Part shown: positions 24,106 through 33,031 of the stretch, in pieces
Layout of the letters: every line of letters starts with the position of its first letter
Position numbering within the stretch: the stretch's first letter is position 1
Translations under genes and position numbers: made by a program
Assembly: GCA_016715815.1 (NCBI GenBank)
Contig: JADJXN010000001.1
Span: forward strand, 62,001-126,000
DNA from: Oligoflexia bacterium
GTDB taxonomy: Bacteria; Bdellovibrionota; Bdellovibrionia; JABDDW01
Direction: 5' to 3'
Length of the DNA stretch: 64,000 nt
The notes under the pieces: model-generated
Database searches by the model: none
What the model saw: only the letters and a program-made list of their open reading frames with translations
What the model was told of the DNA's origin: nothing

Positions 24106-26198
24106 ATGAGATCTATAGCTTTTTAAAAAGGTTTTCTAGGTTTACAAAAAACAGTGATGTTGTAGTTGCTATTGCGCTTATTTGTACCCTTGTTGTGATG
24201 CTAATACCAGTTCCTGCTCTTTTAATAGACATGTTCTTAACCATGTCTTTTGCTATAAGCTTACTTATTTTACTTGTAAGTATTTATACAAATAAGCCTT
24301 TAGAGTTTAGCGTTTTCCCAAGCTTATTATTAATGACAACTCTTTTTAGATTAAGCTTAAACGTAGCCTCAACAAGAAGAATTCTTGTTCATGGCCATGA
24401 GGGAACGGATGCGGCTGGTGGGTTGATTCATGCTTTTGGTAGCTTTGTTGTTGGGGATAACTACATCGTCGGTATGATTATTTTCATAATTTTAGTTGTT
24501 ATTAACTTTGTGGTTATCACAAAAGGTTCAGGTCGCGTTGCTGAGGTTGCAGCACGCTTTACTTTAGATGCTATGCCTGGAAAACAAATGTCTATTGATG
24601 CGGATTTAAATGCTGGTTTAATAAATGACGAAGAAGCAAGGCGCAGAAGAAAAGCCATTGAATCTGAAGCAGATTTTTACGGAGCCATGGACGGTGCTAG
24701 TAAGTTTGTAAGAGGAGATGCCATTGCAGGTATTTTAATTACCTTAGTTAACATTATTGGTGGTTTACTCATAGGTGTTATTCAAAGAAGTATGGATGTA
24801 GCACATGCCGCAAAAACCTACACCATGTTGACCATTGGTGAGGGCCTTGTGGCACAAATTCCAGCACTTATTATTTCAACCGCTGCTGGTATTGTTGTAA
24901 CTCGCGCATCTTCTGATAAAAACTTGGGTAATGAGGTAGCAGGGCAGCTTTTTGTTCACCCAAAGGCCATTGCCATTTTATCTGCAATCTTAGGCTTTTT
25001 TGGCATGATTTCTGGAATGCCAAAAATTCCATTTTTTACTTTTGCTTTTTTAGGTGTTGGGGTTGCTTGGTTTATGACCAGATACCAAAAAGAAGAGGAA
25101 GTTGAAAAAAAGAAAAAAGCAGAGCAAGCAGCACTAAAACCAGAAAAAGAAAAAATTGAAAGTCTACTTCCCCTTGACATGCTTGAACTTGAAGTTGGTT
25201 ATGCACTTATTAATATAGTTGATAGTGATCAAAGTGGAGATTTATTAGAAAGAATAGTAAGTATTAGAAAACAATTTGCTATGGATTTAGGCATTGTTGT
25301 TCCAAGTGTTCACATTAGAGATAACCTTCAACTTCAACCCGGTGAATACCAAATCATGATAAAAGGTGTAAAAGTAGCCGGGGGCTCTCTCATGGCTGAG
25401 CATCTTTTAGCCATGGATCCAGGTAATATTACAAAACCAGTTGAGGGCCTTGAAACTGTTGAACCAGCATTCGGCTTACCTGCTCTTTGGGTAACAAAAG
25501 CACAAAAAGAAGAGGCAGAACTTGCTGGCTATACAGTGGTTGATTTGCCAACAGTTATGGCAACACACCTAACTGAAATTATTAGATTGCACGCTCATGA
25601 ATTATTGGGCCGCCAAGAAGCGCAAAGACTTATTGAAAACTTTCAAAAAACACATCCCAAAGTGGTGGAAGAACTTATTCCCAACTTATTACCACTTGGA
25701 AGTGTGGTTAAGGTATTACAAAATTTATTGCGTGAGCAGGTTTCCATTCGTGACTTATTAACCATATTTGAAACCTTAGCTGATGAAGCACCAAAATCAA
25801 AAGATTCAGAACTTCTAACAGAATCTGTGCGAAAGGCGTTGAGCCGAGGAATTACAAAAAAATACACCAATGAAGAAGGTCAAATTCCTGTTCTCTCTCT
25901 TGACAGAAGAGTGGAAGAGGCTATTTCAAACTCACTTTTACAAACAGAGCAAGGGGTGCAGCTAGTACTTGATCCGCAATATGCTCAGCAGGTTCTTAAT
26001 ACTTTATCAAAATCAATAGAAAATAATCCTGTTGTGGCAGCGCAACCTATCCTTTTGACTAGTCCTACGATCAGAAGGCATTTGCGCAAGCTCACAGAGA
26101 GATTTATTCCTCAACTCGTGGTATTGTCACATCATGAGTTGATTCCAACCGCTAACGTAAAATCTGTAGAAGTAGTGAGGATGAGAGATGCAAGTTAA
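24102..26198 (+). CDS. flhA: Flagellar export gate protein FlhA
   Basis: 698 residues. The first half has about eight membrane helices with the FHIPEP signature region (SVFPSLLLMTTLFRLSLNVASTR-type, TKGSGRVAEVAARFTLDAMPGKQMSID). The cytoplasmic C-terminal half (from about residue 350) docks chaperone-substrate complexes (IHIRDNLQLQPGEYQIMIKG-like, LPLGSVVKVLQNLLREQVSIRDL). Full length and intact; overlaps flhB by 4 bases and flhF by 11. Confidence 0.95.
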   Translation: MNEIYSFLKRFSRFTKNSDVVVAIALICTLVVMLIPVPALLIDMFLTMSFAISLLILLVSIYTNKPLEFSVFPSLLLMTTLFRLSLNVASTRRILVHGHEGTDAAGGLIHAFGSFVVGDNYIVGMIIFIILVVINFVVITKGSGRVAEVAARFTLDAMPGKQMSIDADLNAGLINDEEARRRRKAIESEADFYGAMDGASKFVRGDAIAGILITLVNIIGGLLIGVIQRSMDVAHAAKTYTMLTIGEGLVAQIPALIISTAAGIVVTRASSDKNLGNEVAGQLFVHPKAIAILSAILGFFGMISGMPKIPFFTFAFLGVGVAWFMTRYQKEEEVEKKKKAEQAALKPEKEKIESLLPLDMLELEVGYALINIVDSDQSGDLLERIVSIRKQFAMDLGIVVPSVHIRDNLQLQPGEYQIMIKGVKVAGGSLMAEHLLAMDPGNITKPVEGLETVEPAFGLPALWVTKAQKEEAELAGYTVVDLPTVMATHLTEIIRLHAHELLGRQEAQRLIENFQKTHPKVVEELIPNLLPLGSVVKVLQNLLREQVSIRDLLTIFETLADEAPKSKDSELLTESVRKALSRGITKKYTNEEGQIPVLSLDRRVEEAISNSLLQTEQGVQLVLDPQYAQQVLNTLSKSIENNPVVAAQPILLTSPTIRRHLRKLTERFIPQLVVLSHHELIPTANVKSVEVVRMRDAS

Positions 26199-27654
26199 AA
26201 AGTTTGAAGCCAAAAATATTAAAGAAGCTCTTCAAATGGTTAAGCAAGAGTTGGGACCAGATGCTATTATTATAAGCGCTAAAGATAACAAAAAATCCTT
26301 TGGCCTAGCAGGGCAGGGCAGTATTGAAATTACTGCAGCAATTTCAGAAAAATCTTTAAAGAAAAAACAATTTGCTGAAAGCCGTCTCACAGACACAGCA
26401 AGAAGCAGATTTAAAACTCAAACTGCAAGCCAGCAAAAAAAGTTTATAGAAAATACGGTGAGCAAATATCAAACAAAGTATTCTCAAAAAGCTCAAGGCA
26501 TTGTGAAGGTACCTACTTCCAAATTTGATGGTGTGACAGACACAGTTAATATTAAAAGGCCCGTCACAGAACGCCGCTATATTGATATTATTGATGAAGA
26601 CTCATCTGTTGTAGCAAGTCCTCAGATTTGGGGTAAACGTGTTGATGATGTTTTAGAGACATTTAATAATGAAAAGCCTTACCAGCTAGAAGATGCTGCC
26701 AACGGTGCGCCTCTTAGTTTTGTAACTCCTAAAAATGACGATGTTTCAAGCCTTAAACTTGAGGTTCAACAGTTAAAGGAATTACTTGGCCAACTCACTC
26801 AAGCAGGTCCTGCAAAAAAAATGGTCACTCAGCATCCAGGAGCTGATTACAATTTACCATTTGAGCTAAGCCATAGTTTTGAAAAACTTCAAAACTCAGG
26901 AATAGACACACGCTTTATTGTAGAAATTCTTGAAAAGGCAGATAAAGAACTCTCAGCTCTAGAGAAGAAAAAGAAAAGCTTAGTAGATGCTTTTGTTGCT
27001 CGCTACATTATGACTCATACCGAAGTGGTAAACCAATGGCTTAGTGAAAGCTCTACAAAACTTCATTTATTTGTAGGGCCCAGTGGGCAGGGCAAAACCT
27101 CTTCTATGATAAAATTAGCAAGTCATTTTGTATTAAACGAAAAAAAGAAAGTTGCTATTTTTACGGCGGATCATTTTAAAGTTGGCGCTGTTGAGCAGCT
27201 TAAAATATTTTGCCAAATTTTAAATGTACCTTTAGAGCAAATAAAGCACTCCATTGAATTTGACGCTCTTGTGACAAAATATTTTAACTATGACATTATT
27301 TTAGTGGATTACCCCTCAATGTCTTTAAGAGATATTACAGAAATAGATCAACTAAGATCCCTTATGCCAAATCGAGAAATTAATAGGCGCACTCATCTGG
27401 TGCTTTCTTGCACTGCTAAAGACTTAGACGCTTATGATGTGGCGCAGAGATATGGCGTGACCCAGTTTGATGACATTATCATGACTAAGATTGATGAAAG
27501 TTTTAATCACGGACTTTTATATAACATACAAAGAAAAACACAAAAACCACTTTATCTTTTAGGTAATGGAACAAAAATTCCTGAAGATATTGAAGTAGCA
27601 ACAAGGGAAAGAGTTTTAGATTTAATTTATAAAATAACAAAAAACAATTTTTAA
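26188..27654 (+). CDS. flhF: SRP-type GTPase FlhF, flagellar placement
   Basis: 488 residues. N-terminal B domain begins MQVKKFEAKNIKEALQMVKQELGPDAIIIS, followed by a long variable linker (about 80-230) and the NG domain with G1 LFVGPSGQGKTSSMIKLA, KVAIFTADHFKVGAVEQL and ILVDYPSMSLRD; the usual DTAG is altered to DYPS here. FlhF sets the polar position of the flagellum, antagonised by FlhG downstream. Intact operon position between flhA and flhG. Confidence 0.93.
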   Translation: MQVKKFEAKNIKEALQMVKQELGPDAIIISAKDNKKSFGLAGQGSIEITAAISEKSLKKKQFAESRLTDTARSRFKTQTASQQKKFIENTVSKYQTKYSQKAQGIVKVPTSKFDGVTDTVNIKRPVTERRYIDIIDEDSSVVASPQIWGKRVDDVLETFNNEKPYQLEDAANGAPLSFVTPKNDDVSSLKLEVQQLKELLGQLTQAGPAKKMVTQHPGADYNLPFELSHSFEKLQNSGIDTRFIVEILEKADKELSALEKKKKSLVDAFVARYIMTHTEVVNQWLSESSTKLHLFVGPSGQGKTSSMIKLASHFVLNEKKKVAIFTADHFKVGAVEQLKIFCQILNVPLEQIKHSIEFDALVTKYFNYDIILVDYPSMSLRDITEIDQLRSLMPNREINRRTHLVLSCTAKDLDAYDVAQRYGVTQFDDIIMTKIDESFNHGLLYNIQRKTQKPLYLLGNGTKIPEDIEVATRERVLDLIYKITKNNF

Positions 27655-27664
27655 GGAGCAAGGT

Positions 27665-28504
27665 ATGTCAGCTGGAAGGACGATGGCGTTTGGACAAATA
27701 AAGCAAACAAGAACAATCAGCATTACCTCTGGAAAAGGTGGGGTTGGTAAAACCACGGTGGTTTGTAACCTGGCTTCTCAGCTTGCAAAGCAAGGAAAAA
27801 ACGTTCTCATTCTAGACGGAGATTTGGGAATGGCCAATGTTGATATTATGTTTAATACACGCACGCGCTACACCATTAATGATTTATTTAATGGGCAAAA
27901 AAATATTGAGGAAGTGTTAGTGCAAGTCAGCCCTCATATTTGGCTGCTTCCTGGTGGAAGCGGTTTTACTGAGCTTCAAAATTTAGCAGACCGTGAAAAA
28001 AGAGTTCTATTAGACCAACTTAGTTCCATTAAGCAAAAATTTGATTACATGCTTATTGATACAGCACCTGGCATTGACAGTAACGTGATGTATTTTAATA
28101 CCTCTGCTCAGGAAATTTGTGTGATTGTGACTCCAGATCCAGCAAGCTTCACAGACGCTTATGCTTTAATAAAAGTTTTAAACACTTATTACCAAGAAAA
28201 AAGATTCTCTATCATTGCAAACCAAGTCAGAGATGAACAAGAGGGTTTGAGTGTTTACCAAAAACTAAGTGACGTGTGTCAAAAGTTTCTATACGTAAGC
28301 CTTGATTATTTAGGCAGCATTCCATCAGATGTGGTTGTACGCCGTACTACTAAAGCCCAGCAAATTTGCACACTTTCAAACCCAGATGCAGTGGCTTCTC
28401 AGTCTATAAAACGCATTGCTGATAAACTAAACAGCCGTCAAGACCTTGGGCATGTTAAAGGTGGAATACAATTCTTCTGGGAACAAATTATGGGTGTGGC
28501 GTAA
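27665..28504 (+). CDS. flhG: MinD-like ATPase FlhG (FleN), flagellar number control
   Basis: 279 residues. Deviant Walker A TSGKGGVGKTTVVCNLASQLA near residues 21-40, switch region LDGDLGMANVDIMF, and DTAPGIDSNVM. FlhG restrains FlhF to keep the number of flagella low and may also interact with the C-ring. Shine-Dalgarno AAGGAGCAAGG immediately precedes the ATG. Ends 60 bases or more before fliA. Confidence 0.93.
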   Translation: MSAGRTMAFGQIKQTRTISITSGKGGVGKTTVVCNLASQLAKQGKNVLILDGDLGMANVDIMFNTRTRYTINDLFNGQKNIEEVLVQVSPHIWLLPGGSGFTELQNLADREKRVLLDQLSSIKQKFDYMLIDTAPGIDSNVMYFNTSAQEICVIVTPDPASFTDAYALIKVLNTYYQEKRFSIIANQVRDEQEGLSVYQKLSDVCQKFLYVSLDYLGSIPSDVVVRRTTKAQQICTLSNPDAVASQSIKRIADKLNSRQDLGHVKGGIQFFWEQIMGVA

Positions 28505-28523
28505 TTAAAAGATACTACGTTAC

Positions 28524-28539
28524 CAGCACAGTTTTTGCT
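28524..28539 (+). promoter_or_regulatory. Candidate sigma-54 promoter of fliA
   Basis: CAGCAC, five bases (AGTTT), TTGCT, with exact -24/-12 spacing. The first two bases differ from TGGCAC, including one of the conserved GG pair, so it is weaker than the promoter at 18670. It would allow fliA transcription separate from the long operon. Confidence 0.4.
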
Positions 28540-28597
28540 ACACTAAGTATGTAGGGAAAGTTTCATGAGGGGACAATTGGGTAAGGGGCAAAAGTCA

Positions 28598-29413
28598 ATG
28601 AGTAGTCTTCTAAAAAAGTATAAAGAAGAGCCAAATAAATTAACTCCACAGCAAAAAGATAAACTTATAATGGAATATGCGCCCATGATTAAGTTTATTG
28701 CACAAAAAATTGCTGTGCGCTTGCCATCAAATATTGAATTAGATGATCTTATTTCAAGCGGTGTCATTGGTCTTATGGATGCCATTGAAAAATATGATCC
28801 TTCTCGAGATAATAAATTTAAAACTTATGCTGAGTTTAGAGTTCGTGGAGCCATTTTAGATGAACTTAGAGCACAGGACTGGGTTCCAAGATCTGTTAGA
28901 GATAAATCAAAACTTCTTGATAGAACTTACGCGGCGCTGGAGCAAAGCTTGGGCCGTTCAGCTACTGATGAGGAAGTTGCATTAGAGCTTCAAATGACAA
29001 TGGATGAGTTTTATGATCTTATTAACCAAGTTCGTCCAGTATCTTTACTATCTATTGATGAAGCAGCTACATTTTCAAACGTTGACAAAAAATCAATTCT
29101 TAATCTTTTAGAAGGTACAAGACTTAATAACCCATTTAACCAATTAAACCTTAAAAAGATAAAAGAAGTTGTAGCTGCTGCTATTGAAGAATTACCAGAG
29201 AAGCAGCGTCTTGTATTAAGCCTCTATTACTACGAAGATTTAAACCTAAAAGAAATTGGAAAAGTTTTAGATGTCACTGAGAGCCGTGTGAGCCAACTTC
29301 ACGCGCAAGCTGTTACAAGACTTAGATCAAAGCTTGCTGCTGTTTTTGATGAGCAAGAAGATGATGGCAGTAATGACAGCTCGGGTGGTAGCTCAGGCAA
29401 CAACGTCGCCTAA
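28598..29413 (+). CDS. fliA: RNA polymerase sigma factor for flagellar operon (sigma-28)
   Basis: Sigma-28 directs late flagellar and chemotaxis genes. Region 2 reads YAPMIKFIAQKIAVRLPSNIELDDLISSGVIGLMDAIEKYDP then FKTYAEFRVRGAILDELRAQDWVPRSVRDK, the FliA hallmark; region 3 and region 4 (LPEKQRLVLSLYYYEDLNLKEIGKVLDVTESRVSQLHAQAV) follow. 271 residues from 28598, which has AAGGGG nine bases upstream; an alternative ATG at 28565 also has a possible AGGG. C-terminus ends in a Ser/Gly-rich tail. Confidence 0.93.
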   Translation: MSSLLKKYKEEPNKLTPQQKDKLIMEYAPMIKFIAQKIAVRLPSNIELDDLISSGVIGLMDAIEKYDPSRDNKFKTYAEFRVRGAILDELRAQDWVPRSVRDKSKLLDRTYAALEQSLGRSATDEEVALELQMTMDEFYDLINQVRPVSLLSIDEAATFSNVDKKSILNLLEGTRLNNPFNQLNLKKIKEVVAAAIEELPEKQRLVLSLYYYEDLNLKEIGKVLDVTESRVSQLHAQAVTRLRSKLAAVFDEQEDDGSNDSSGGSSGNNVA

Positions 29414-29450
29414 GTCTCAATTTGGCATAATAGTAGCAATTAATACTTAC

Positions 29451-30431
29451 ATGAGTATTGTTTTTAAATTTAAAGCAAACCTAGCTTTAGTTAGTGTCTT
29501 GTTATTAGTCACTTTGGTGCCTCAATTTGCCCAAGCCCATCAGCTTAGTGAGCTTCAAAAGGCATGCAGCATATATCTTAAAAAGGCAGTGATGTACTTA
29601 GACCTTCTTAGGGACAAAAATCCAAAAGAGGGACCAACGGTAAGAGTGATGCCTTCACTTGATGGTGGATATGTTTTTATTAGAAAGCCAAACCAAGATT
29701 GGGACTCATTTTATAAAGAATCAAAAAACGATGTGCAAGGTGACCCGCGAAAGATTATTGAAACAACGGGCCAGGATTTTGCTAAAAGGTTAGGCTTTGA
29801 GTTACTTGATGAGAATACAATGCTGACCCCTTCTTTTAAAAAAATAAATCAAAAACTAGATGAGTTAAATGAATTACCTTTGTTCAAAGAAATGAGTTTT
29901 AATGTGAGGTTTTATGAATCAAAAACTATAGCTGAGGACATGACCTATTTAAGACATTTTGTTGATAAAGCCATGATTCCCATTTCTGCAAAAGATTCAA
30001 TTATGCTTCATGATTACTCATACCATTTAGCTTTTTTTCTGGCTCCTGAAAGAATTGTTCGGCACATTCAAAATCAAGTGAAATTGGGCTTACTTTTTAT
30101 TGAGTACTTAGAAAAATATAAAAAACAAATTCCACCAGAGACTATTGAAGTAATAACTAAAGCATACGCACAACATTTAGATGTTTTAACTGGAATATAT
30201 GGTCTTTATTTTAGAGTGCGTGGTGGGTATGTAGACGCTTTTTACATATACTCACCTATCACGGTGTTCAATAAACTTATCCCGGAACATCCGGCACTTA
30301 ATAAACTGAAGCAAGAGTTTGCTGAATATTATAGGTTTGAGCCACAAAATCAACAAAGTCTAAGTGAGGAAGATTTTAATGAGCAAATGGCTAGGCGGCA
30401 AAAACAGCTCGCTACTCTTCAGGAACATTAA
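29451..30431 (+). CDS. Secreted protein of unknown function downstream of fliA
   Basis: 326 residues from the ATG at 29451, chosen because a signal peptide follows (KANLALVSVLLLVTLVPQF, cleavage after AQA). The frame is open further upstream into fliA but that part is a shadow. The mature protein is rich in charged and aromatic residues and has no motif I recognise (features: DLLRDKNPKEGP, DGGYVFIRKPNQDW, YYRFEPQNQ). Likely periplasmic. Its 3' end overlaps the convergent rpoH-like gene by 20 bases. The position next to fliA hints at motility or predation-related expression, but nothing else supports this. Confidence 0.7.
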   Translation: MSIVFKFKANLALVSVLLLVTLVPQFAQAHQLSELQKACSIYLKKAVMYLDLLRDKNPKEGPTVRVMPSLDGGYVFIRKPNQDWDSFYKESKNDVQGDPRKIIETTGQDFAKRLGFELLDENTMLTPSFKKINQKLDELNELPLFKEMSFNVRFYESKTIAEDMTYLRHFVDKAMIPISAKDSIMLHDYSYHLAFFLAPERIVRHIQNQVKLGLLFIEYLEKYKKQIPPETIEVITKAYAQHLDVLTGIYGLYFRVRGGYVDAFYIYSPITVFNKLIPEHPALNKLKQEFAEYYRFEPQNQQSLSEEDFNEQMARRQKQLATLQEH

Positions 30432-31425
30432 TTTTATAATCAGGAAACACTTCTTTAAAATGGGTGCGAAGTTTTAATAAAACACGCTCTTCTAATTGGC
30501 GAGCCCTTTCACGGGTAATTTTAAATTTATCGCCAACTTCTTGTAACGTAAGTGGGGGATCCCCTAAAATTCTGTTTTGTAATAGGTAGATTTCTTTCTC
30601 ATTTAAATCTTTCATTACCTTTTTAATTTCTTTTTTAAATATGAGTTTTTCTTCCTCTGAGGCTAAAAGCTCATCTGGGTTTAAGTGGTCAACATCAGCC
30701 TGGTTTTCTATAAAAGATCTAGTGCTTTCACCACTAGCTTTCATAGGAGCATCTAAACTTAAGTCTGGCCCTTTAAGACGAGATTCCATTTCTAAAACCT
30801 CACCTTCTGTAACCCCTAAACGAGAAGAGAGCAGCTTTACATCAGGCCGTTGTCCAAGGGCATCAAGGCGGGCTTTTTCTTTATTGAGTTGGTAGAAAAG
30901 TTTTTTTTGAGCCTGAGTTGTTCCAATTTTTACTTGGGAGTAGTTTTTCATTAAATATTCTTGAATGTAACCACGTATCCACCAAACAGCATAGGTAATA
31001 AGTTTAACGCCTTTATAAGGGTTAAACTCTTTTACCGCATGCATAAGACCAATGTTACCTTCTTGAATTAAATCAATCATTCTTGCGCCAAATTTTGAAT
31101 ACTCTGCTGCAATTTTAACTACAAAGCGCAAATTTGATGTGACAAGCTTTTCAGCGGCAGACTTATCTCCTTTTTCTTTTACCCGTATGGCAAGGCGTCT
31201 TTCTTCTTCGGGTGTTAACAAAGGGTATTTTCTAATGTCAGCTAAATATTTCTGTAAAGGGTCGGCTATAACAAGGCCATGCCCGTGGTTTTCTACTTCA
31301 GCAACTTCTACTTCTGAAGTAGTATCATCAAGCTCTTTACTAACAAGTTTAGTTTTTATTTTTCCTTTTGATTTTCTCTTAGGGCTTTTTAATAGAGGTT
31401 TTGATTTTTTTTTCTTAACTACCAT
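30412..31425 (-). CDS. rpoH: RpoH-like (sigma-32 family) RNA polymerase sigma factor
   Basis: 337 residues. Region 1.2 PLQKYLADIRKYPLLTPEEE, region 2 NLRFVVKIAAEYSKFGARMIDLIQEGNIGLMHAVKEF and AVWWIRGYIQEYLM, the RpoH box as AQKKLFYQLN (consensus QRKLFFNLR) and region 4 LTLQEVGDKFKITRERARQLEERVLLKL are present. A Lys-rich N-terminal extension of about 50 residues (start VVKKKKSKPLLKSPKRKSKG) precedes region 1.2 and is longer than in E. coli RpoH. From memory, Bdellovibrio also carries an RpoH-like sigma gene near fliA; unchecked. Stop lies within the neighbouring secreted-protein gene. Confidence 0.88.
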   Translation of the reverse strand: MVVKKKKSKPLLKSPKRKSKGKIKTKLVSKELDDTTSEVEVAEVENHGHGLVIADPLQKYLADIRKYPLLTPEEERRLAIRVKEKGDKSAAEKLVTSNLRFVVKIAAEYSKFGARMIDLIQEGNIGLMHAVKEFNPYKGVKLITYAVWWIRGYIQEYLMKNYSQVKIGTTQAQKKLFYQLNKEKARLDALGQRPDVKLLSSRLGVTEGEVLEMESRLKGPDLSLDAPMKASGESTRSFIENQADVDHLNPDELLASEEEKLIFKKEIKKVMKDLNEKEIYLLQNRILGDPPLTLQEVGDKFKITRERARQLEERVLLKLRTHFKEVFPDYKINVPEE

Positions 31426-31430
31426 GGCAT

Positions 31431-31733
31431 TTAACCTAAAATTTTGGCCATCTTTTCTTTAATTGTGTTCTCTATTGATGATTTAAACGGGCTTAAAAGT
31501 AAGGGAATTGTAATACTTAAAACTACTTGAGATGGTGTTTGGCCTGAAACGCTAATTTCGCACTCAAATTTTGACCCCTTAACATGGCCTTTTCTCAGAG
31601 GGGGGTTTAAATCAAATTTTAAGCTATTATCTAGCTTTTTAATGCCCTCTGAGTTTTGTAAATAATCACATACTTTATTAAAGGTTTCATCAGGGGGGAG
31701 GGGGCTTTGGTGCTCTACTTTGAAATTTGGCAT
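31431..31733 (-). CDS. Small protein resembling PHA granule-region proteins
   Basis: 100-residue cytoplasmic protein: MPNFKVEHQSPLPPDETFNKVCDYL, a middle strand-rich part (GHVKGSKFECEISVSGQ) and an amphipathic end (LSPFKSSIENTIKEKMAKIL). The layout resembles the short putative polyhydroxyalkanoate system proteins (PHA_gran_rgn), but similarity is judged by eye only and no PHA genes are nearby. It lies five bases upstream of the rpoH-like gene and is co-oriented, so probably co-transcribed. Divergent from hisS. Confidence 0.6.
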   Translation of the reverse strand: MPNFKVEHQSPLPPDETFNKVCDYLQNSEGIKKLDNSLKFDLNPPLRKGHVKGSKFECEISVSGQTPSQVVLSITIPLLLSPFKSSIENTIKEKMAKILG

Positions 31734-31753
31734 AAATAGACACTACGCTTGGT

Positions 31754-31783
31754 TTGACACCCAGTCAAGGTCCCGTGTATTGT
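31754..31783 (+). promoter_or_regulatory. Sigma-70 promoter of hisS
   Basis: Perfect -35 TTGACA at 31754-31759, an 18-base spacer and TATTGT at 31778-31783. Transcription would begin about six bases before the ATG at 31796, so the leader is too short for a Shine-Dalgarno and none is seen. A TTG codon that opens the frame further upstream is part of the -35 box. Confidence 0.5.
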
Positions 31784-31795
31784 AAGAAAATCATT

Positions 31796-33031
31796 ATGAA
31801 AATAACATCTATTAAGGGCATGCATGACATCACAGAACCAGAGAGTTTTGCCTGGCGTTATGCAGAAAATTTAATCAAAAAACAATTTGAAGATTTTGGC
31901 TTTACTGAAGTGCGTACGCCTATAGTTGAGTACACTCAGCTTTTTACAAGATCAGTGGGTGAGGTTACAGACATAGTTCAAAAAGAAATGTATTCCTTTT
32001 TAGATAAAAACGAAGAAAGTCTATCCTTAAGGCCAGAGGGAACTGCACCAGTGGTTCGCGCCTTAATAGAAAAAAATCTTTTAAGCCATGACCCAATTCA
32101 AAAACTTTTTTACCTTGGCCCCATGTTTCGCTATGAGCGTCCACAAAAAGGAAGACAGCGTCAGTTTTACCAGTATGGTTTTGAAGTATTTGGAGTGGCT
32201 CAACCCCGCCAAGATGCTGAGTGTGTTTTTATGCTTGTAGATTTATATGAAAAGTTAGGGCTTAAAAATTTAAGCGTCTCTATTTCAAGTGTGGGCTGTC
32301 CTAAGTGTCGCCCACAGTATTTAGAAAAACTAGTCAAAGCTTTGAGTGCTCAAAAATCAAAACTTAGCGAAGACTCGCAAAAGCGCTTAGAAAAAAACCC
32401 CCTTCGCATTTTAGATAGTAAAAGCCCACAAGACAAAGAAATTGTATCTAAAATGCCTGTGATGCTGGAGCACTTATGTAGTGAGTGTGAAATTCACTTT
32501 GAGGCATTTAAAAATGATCTTAAAACTTTAAACGTAAATTTTAATGTTAATAAAAACCTAGTGCGCGGAATTGATTATTACAAGCGTACAGTCTTTGAGA
32601 TCACCTCATCAAGTCTTGGGGCTCAAGATGCCATCGGCGGTGGGGGAAGGTATGACTCTTTGGTGGAGGAGCTTGGTGGGCCATCTACCCCTGCCATTGG
32701 TTATGCAGGTGGGATGGAGCGGCTGATTATGCTTATGGATCAAGATTTTGAAAAATACCGCCCCAATTTAAAGTACTTTTTTGTAACCCCTGATGAAAAG
32801 GGGGCCGAAAAGGCATTTTTATTAGCTTCAAAGCTCAGACAAAAGGGCGTTAAAGTGGAAATAGATCACTCAGGCCGCAGTATGAAATCTCAAATGAAGA
32901 GGGCTGATAGGCTTAAAGCAGAAAAGGTTGCTATTCTAGGGGGTTCTGAATTAGAAAAAGGTATTGTTTTGGTGAGAGATATGGCAACAAAACAGCAAAC
33001 AGAAGTAAGTTTTGAGGATCTTTTAAAATGA
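31796..33031 (+). CDS. hisS: Histidyl-tRNA synthetase
   Basis: Class II synthetase charging tRNA-His, 411 residues from the ATG at 31796 (KITSIKGMHDITEPES start is typical). Motif 1 region FTEVRTPIVEYTQLFTRSVGE, motif 2 MFRYERPQKGRQRQFYQYG, the histidine A motif LVRGIDYYKRTVFE, motif 3 IGYAGGMERLIML and a C-terminal anticodon-binding domain (FFVTPDEKGAEKAFLLASKLR) are intact. The stop overlaps the aspS start (ATGA). Confidence 0.96.
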   Translation: MKITSIKGMHDITEPESFAWRYAENLIKKQFEDFGFTEVRTPIVEYTQLFTRSVGEVTDIVQKEMYSFLDKNEESLSLRPEGTAPVVRALIEKNLLSHDPIQKLFYLGPMFRYERPQKGRQRQFYQYGFEVFGVAQPRQDAECVFMLVDLYEKLGLKNLSVSISSVGCPKCRPQYLEKLVKALSAQKSKLSEDSQKRLEKNPLRILDSKSPQDKEIVSKMPVMLEHLCSECEIHFEAFKNDLKTLNVNFNVNKNLVRGIDYYKRTVFEITSSSLGAQDAIGGGGRYDSLVEELGGPSTPAIGYAGGMERLIMLMDQDFEKYRPNLKYFFVTPDEKGAEKAFLLASKLRQKGVKVEIDHSGRSMKSQMKRADRLKAEKVAILGGSELEKGIVLVRDMATKQQTEVSFEDLLK

